Origin: Myxococcales bacterium
GTDB taxonomy: Bacteria; Myxococcota_A; Polyangia; Polyangiales; Ga0077539
DNA length: 63,282 nucleotides
Reading direction: 5' to 3'
NCBI GenBank assembly: GCA_030652255.1
Contig: JAUSAZ010000088.1
Span: 1-63,282 of the forward strand
The translations under genes and the position numbers were made by a program. This document shows positions 60,393 through 63,282 of this stretch, piece by piece. Each line of letters starts with the position of its first letter. The stretch's first letter is position 1. Under the pieces are notes generated by a model that saw only the letters and a list, made by a program, of their open reading frames with translations, was not told the origin of the DNA and made no database searches.

Positions 60393-61562
60393 TTACAGGC
60401 CCATGAGCTTGGCGATGTAGTAGCGCAGGGTCTCGGTGGTGCCGCCGCCCAGGCGGAAGAGGCGCTGGTCACGCCACGCGCGGGCCACGTGGTACTCCTC
60501 GATGTAACCCCAGCCCCCGTGGAACTGGAGCATCGAGTCGGCCACCTCGCTGGTCACGTCGCCGACGAAGGCCTTGGCCATCGAGATGAGCTTGGTGGTC
60601 TCGAAGCTCACCTGGGTCTTGTCGACGTAGCGCTCCTGGTTGTAGGCGTCGGCCGCGCGGTAGGTGAGCGCCTCGCAGGCCTCCAGCTTCGTCGCGAGGT
60701 CGACGATCTTGTGCTGCCACACCTCGCGCTTGATGATCGGCTTGCCGAAGGCGCTGCGGTCGCGCCCGTAGGCGATGCCCTCCTCCAGGATGAGCTTCGA
60801 GCCCGCGGTGGCCGAGGCCGACGCGATGAGCCGCTCGCTCTGGAAGTTCTGCATCAGGTAGCGGAACCCCTCGCCCTCCTCGCCCAGCAGGTAGCGCCGC
60901 GGGATGCGGCAGTCCTCGAAGAACAGCTCCGCGGTGTCGCTCGACCAGTTGCCGATCTTCTTCAGCTTCTTGCTGACGTGGAAGCCCTTCACGTCCGTGG
61001 GGAAGGTCACGATCGAGATGCCCGCGTGCCCCGCCTCGGGCTGCGTCTTGAGCATCAGGGTGATGAAGTCCGCCCGGGTGCCGTTGGTGATGAAGGTCTT
61101 CGAGCCGTTGATGACGTAGTCGTCGCCGTCGCGCCGGGCCCAGGTGCGCATGCCCGCCACGTCCGAGCCGCAGCCCGGCTCGCTCACGCCCAGCGCCGCG
61201 ATCTTCTCGCCGCGCAGCGCGGGCTTCAGGAACTCCTCGATCTGCTCCGGGGTCCCGAGGTCGGAGAGCACCGGCGTGGCCATGTCGCTCTGCACCATGA
61301 GCGCCATCGGGACGCCCGCCGAGCCGCAGCGCGGAAGCTCCTCGCCCTTGGCGATGGAGTACCAGTAGTCGCCGCCGCTGCCGCCGTGCTCCTCGGGGTA
61401 GTGCGCGCCGAAGATCCCCAGCTCGCCCGCCTTCTCGAACACCCAGCGCGGGAAGAGCTCGTCCTCCTCCCACTGGTCCATGTGCGGGCGCAGCTCGCGC
61501 TCGCAGAAGTCCCGGACCGTCTTGCGAAACATCTGGTGAGACTCGGTGTACGGCGTCGCCAT
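60393..61562 (-). CDS. Acyl-CoA dehydrogenase
   Basis: A 389-residue FAD enzyme of fatty-acid or branched-chain acyl-CoA beta-oxidation. Family motifs are present: GVSEPGCGSDVAGMRTWA and INGSKTFITNGTRADF in the N-terminal and middle domains, FGKPIIKREVWQHKIVDLAT, and the C-terminal FHGGWGYIEEYHVARAWRD. The position of the MCAD-type catalytic Glu is Gly here (RLGGGTTETLR), while Glu260/261 in LILEEGIAYGRDRSAFGK aligns with the alternative base of long-chain and isovaleryl-type enzymes, so it is likely of that group. The ATG at 61562 is chosen for its AGGAG ribosome site. A FadR-like palindrome lies 20 bases upstream. Confidence 0.95.
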   Translation of the reverse strand: MATPYTESHQMFRKTVRDFCERELRPHMDQWEEDELFPRWVFEKAGELGIFGAHYPEEHGGSGGDYWYSIAKGEELPRCGSAGVPMALMVQSDMATPVLSDLGTPEQIEEFLKPALRGEKIAALGVSEPGCGSDVAGMRTWARRDGDDYVINGSKTFITNGTRADFITLMLKTQPEAGHAGISIVTFPTDVKGFHVSKKLKKIGNWSSDTAELFFEDCRIPRRYLLGEEGEGFRYLMQNFQSERLIASASATAGSKLILEEGIAYGRDRSAFGKPIIKREVWQHKIVDLATKLEACEALTYRAADAYNQERYVDKTQVSFETTKLISMAKAFVGDVTSEVADSMLQFHGGWGYIEEYHVARAWRDQRLFRLGGGTTETLRYYIAKLMGL

Positions 61563-61581
61563 CGTCGCTCTCCTCGGCCAC

Positions 61582-61595
61582 TGAATGGCCATTCA
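61582..61595. promoter_or_regulatory. 14-base palindrome TGAATG-GC-CATTCA upstream of acyl-CoA dehydrogenase
   Basis: A perfect palindrome 20 bases before the start codon. The half-site TGAATG is the one in the consensus of the TetR-family FadR of Bacillus (TGAATGAMTANTCATTCA), which represses beta-oxidation genes until released by acyl-CoA. Here the half-sites are closer together. An operator for a fatty-acid-sensing repressor is a reasonable reading; no such regulator gene is in the window. Confidence 0.5.
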
Positions 61596-61645
61596 CACGT
61601 AGCGTAGATGCCCCGCTCCCCCGCGGGCAAGCCTCCGCCGGGCGG

Positions 61646-62683
61646 TCAGTTCCTGGGCGTGCGCCCGCCGAGCACGTCGGCCAGCTGCGCCGCGGCCTGG
61701 CGCACCAGCGGCGCCACCTGGCCGTAGTCCATCCGCGTCGACCCGATGACCCCGACGGCCCCCGCGCCGAAGCTCGTCGCCACCAGCGACAGCTCGCTGC
61801 CCATGGTGTTGTCGAGCCCGCCGAACACCACCTGCATCCCGCGCGCGGCCATGGTGCGGTCGAGCAGGTCGAGCAGCAGCTCCTGGTCTTCGAGCGCGAT
61901 GACGAGCTGCCGGGTGGTCTCCGCGCTGGCGAACTCCGGCCGCGCGATGAGCTGCGCCGCGCCCTCCACCAGCACCTCGCTCGGCGACGCCAGCGACGCC
62001 AGCGCCTGCTGGCCCAGCGACAGCGCCGCGCGCTCCAGCCGGTCGCCGCGGGCCCGCTCGGCCTCCAGCTCCTGCGCCAGGGTCGAGCGCACCTGCGCGA
62101 GGGTCATCCCCTGCACCCGCGCCTGGATCATGTTGTTGGCCCGGTCGAGCTCCGCGGCGCTGAGGGTCTCCTCGACGGCGAGCACCCGGTTTTCGACCGC
62201 CCCGTTGGTGGCGACCACCACCGCGAGCACCTCGCGCGGCCGCAGCGCGATGAAGCGCAGCTCGCGCAGCACCCAGCTCTCCCCCGGCGGCGGCCGCAGC
62301 AGCGCCGCCGACCCGCTGAGCATCGCCAGCACGCGGGTGGTGTGGCGCAGCGCCGCATCGAAGCCCGGGTCGCTCGCCGACCAGAGGGCCGCGCTCGCGG
62401 CGTTGTCCCCTTCGAGGCTCTTGCCCTCGGCGACGGCGATCATGGCCTCGGCGAAGACCCGCAGGCCCTTGTCGGTGGGCACGCGCCCCGCGGAGGCGTG
62501 CGGCTTGGTGAGGTACCCGCCGGCCTCGAGCTCGGCGAAGACCGCGCGCACGGTTGCGGGCGAGAGCTCGAGGTCGTGGAGGCGCGCGAGGGTCCGGGAG
62601 GCGACGGGCTCACCCGAGGCGATGAAATCGCCGACGGCTGCCAGCAGGATTCGACGCGCGCGGTGGGACAGCATGTGGGGCAA
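61646..62683 (-). CDS. hrcA: Heat-inducible transcription repressor HrcA
   Basis: A 345-residue repressor. The N-terminal winged helix (ARRILLAAVGDFIASGEPVA, then ASRTLARLHDLELSPATVR) binds CIRCE operators in other bacteria. The GAF-like core (from about 100) and the C-terminal IGSTRMDYGQVAPLV motif are as expected. Length is normal. It is not followed by grpE-dnaK-dnaJ but by an acyl-CoA dehydrogenase 83 bases away on the same strand. No CIRCE site (TTAGCACTC-N9-GAGTGCTAA) was seen in the window, so its targets lie elsewhere or are divergent here. Confidence 0.95.
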   Translation of the reverse strand: MPHMLSHRARRILLAAVGDFIASGEPVASRTLARLHDLELSPATVRAVFAELEAGGYLTKPHASAGRVPTDKGLRVFAEAMIAVAEGKSLEGDNAASAALWSASDPGFDAALRHTTRVLAMLSGSAALLRPPPGESWVLRELRFIALRPREVLAVVVATNGAVENRVLAVEETLSAAELDRANNMIQARVQGMTLAQVRSTLAQELEAERARGDRLERAALSLGQQALASLASPSEVLVEGAAQLIARPEFASAETTRQLVIALEDQELLLDLLDRTMAARGMQVVFGGLDNTMGSELSLVATSFGAGAVGVIGSTRMDYGQVAPLVRQAAAQLADVLGGRTPRN

Positions 62684-62747
62684 GTGTACGGAGGATCCGC
62701 TCCGCGCGGTGGGCCGTCAAACGCGGGGCGGGTGCGGGCGCAGGGGG

Positions 62748-63282
62748 TCAGGTTGGGGCGGCGGTTGCGGGATCGGGGAGCTGGGCGATGAGGTCGTCGC
62801 GGCCGATGGAGGCCCAGGCGTCGCGGGCGAGGCGGAGGTGATGGGCGCGGTCGGTGGCTGTGGTGGCGAGGTCGGCGAGGCGCTGGTGGGTGAGGCCGAT
62901 GGAGTAGGGCTCGGGGATGCGCGCGTAGAGCGATAGCGCCTGGCAAAAGTACTGACGTGCGACGTCGTGATCGGATCGTCGGAGCGCGATGTCTCCGAGA
63001 CGCTGGATGCAGTTGGCCTCTCCTTGGAGGTCACCGACCTTTCGGTAGAGTGGCAGGGCCTGCTCGTAGTGCTGTCGCGCGGCGTCGTGATCGGATCGTC
63101 GGAGCGCGATGTCTCCGAGGCCCTGGATGCAATTGGCCTCTCCGAGGAGGGCACCGACCTTGCGATAGAGGTGCAGGGCCTGCTCGAAGCGCTGTCGCGC
63201 GGTGTCGTGATCGGATCGTTGAAGCGCGATGTCCCCGAGACTCTGGATGCAGTTGGCCTCTCCGAGGAGGGCACCGAGCTTG
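62748..63282 (-). CDS. TPR-repeat protein, C-terminal part (runs off the window)
   Basis: An open frame of 177 codons to the window edge with a stop at 62748, on the minus strand; the start lies beyond 63282. It encodes TPR units of exactly 40 residues, almost identical to each other: GEANCIQxLGDIALxRSDHD, then a second helix with QALxLYRKVG. The C-terminal unit is more divergent ([20 protein letters not shown]) and closes with a short tail. Repeats of this near-identical type occur in signal-transducing NTPases and kinases with TPR arrays. The rest of the protein is needed to say more. It ends 65 bases upstream of hrcA. Confidence 0.8.
   Translation of the reverse strand, partial: KLGALLGEANCIQSLGDIALQRSDHDTARQRFEQALHLYRKVGALLGEANCIQGLGDIALRRSDHDAARQHYEQALPLYRKVGDLQGEANCIQRLGDIALRRSDHDVARQYFCQALSLYARIPEPYSIGLTHQRLADLATTATDRAHHLRLARDAWASIGRDDLIAQLPDPATAAPT
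62964..63282 (-). repeat. 120-base tandem repeats encoding TPR units
   Basis: The sequence GTCGTGATCGGATCG starts at 62964, 63084 and 63204, exactly 120 bases apart, and the bases between copies are nearly identical, including synonymous positions. This points to recent duplication or gene conversion of whole TPR units. The array continues past the window end. Confidence 0.9.

Overview
The window is about 63 kb of very GC-rich, densely coded bacterial DNA with strong C/G at third codon positions. Several traits point to Myxococcota, most like the Polyangia: many lipoproteins with Asp/Pro/Ala-rich spacers and Cys-rich repeats, a C-terminal tail like MYXO-CTERM on a multihaem cytochrome, a Ser/Thr kinase next to a TPR-PEGA protein, an FHA-type sigma54 activator, a PilT-like ATPase and a PPC-domain protein. 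The taxonomic placement is inference. No rRNA, tRNA, CRISPR array, insertion sequence or replication origin was seen.

Layout, left to right. 1-3966: the tail of an unknown gene, a PilT-family ATPase coupled to a small partner, and a divergent GT-C-like membrane protein. 4030-9787: five co-directional genes, nearly all overlapping (TPR protein, sirtuin, HEPN-like protein, KGGVGR-motif ParA-like NTPase, large P-loop NTPase with a probable winged-helix tail). The last three form the best candidate for an uncharacterised, probably immunity-type, system. 9797-15633: aldo/keto reductase plus phytoene-desaturase-like oxidoreductase, a small exported protein, a palindromic intergenic element and a divergent EF-G paralogue. 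15643-20033: a probable operon of sigma54 activator, Cys-rich lipoprotein, membrane Ser/Thr kinase and TPR-PEGA protein. 20223-23170: LysR regulator, 2OG-Fe(II) oxygenase and MurB. 23172-28673: a pentahaem cytochrome facing a block of lipoproteins, one with a single haem site. 28657-36439: glycerophosphodiesterase, several envelope proteins, a nested-hairpin repeat, Aat and Hsp20.

36624-40832 holds a TagH-like FHA protein, a lipoprotein and a fused TssB-TssC sheath protein. This is a sheath locus without the rest of a type VI secretion system in view. 42279-46380 is a carbohydrate-type ABC importer in which the binding protein is fused to the first permease. 46464-51643 has an AT-hook-type basic protein, a DUF1080-like protein and a large metallopeptidase/TolB-propeller/outer-membrane-barrel protein with a coupled lipoprotein. 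51720-58600 carries two big Cys-rich lipoproteins, a CoA-acylating aldehyde dehydrogenase and a PPC-domain protein. 58603-63282 ends with two membrane proteins, MiaE, an acyl-CoA dehydrogenase behind a FadR-like palindrome, HrcA and the C-terminal part of a TPR protein built on 120-bp repeats.

Most genes sit in short operons joined by ATGA or GTGA overlaps. The most promising unexplored items are the HEPN/KGGVGR/P-loop module (6511-9787), the TssB-TssC locus, and the two palindromic repeat elements (13343-13493 and 34239-34407), the second of which shows compensatory base changes between its arms.
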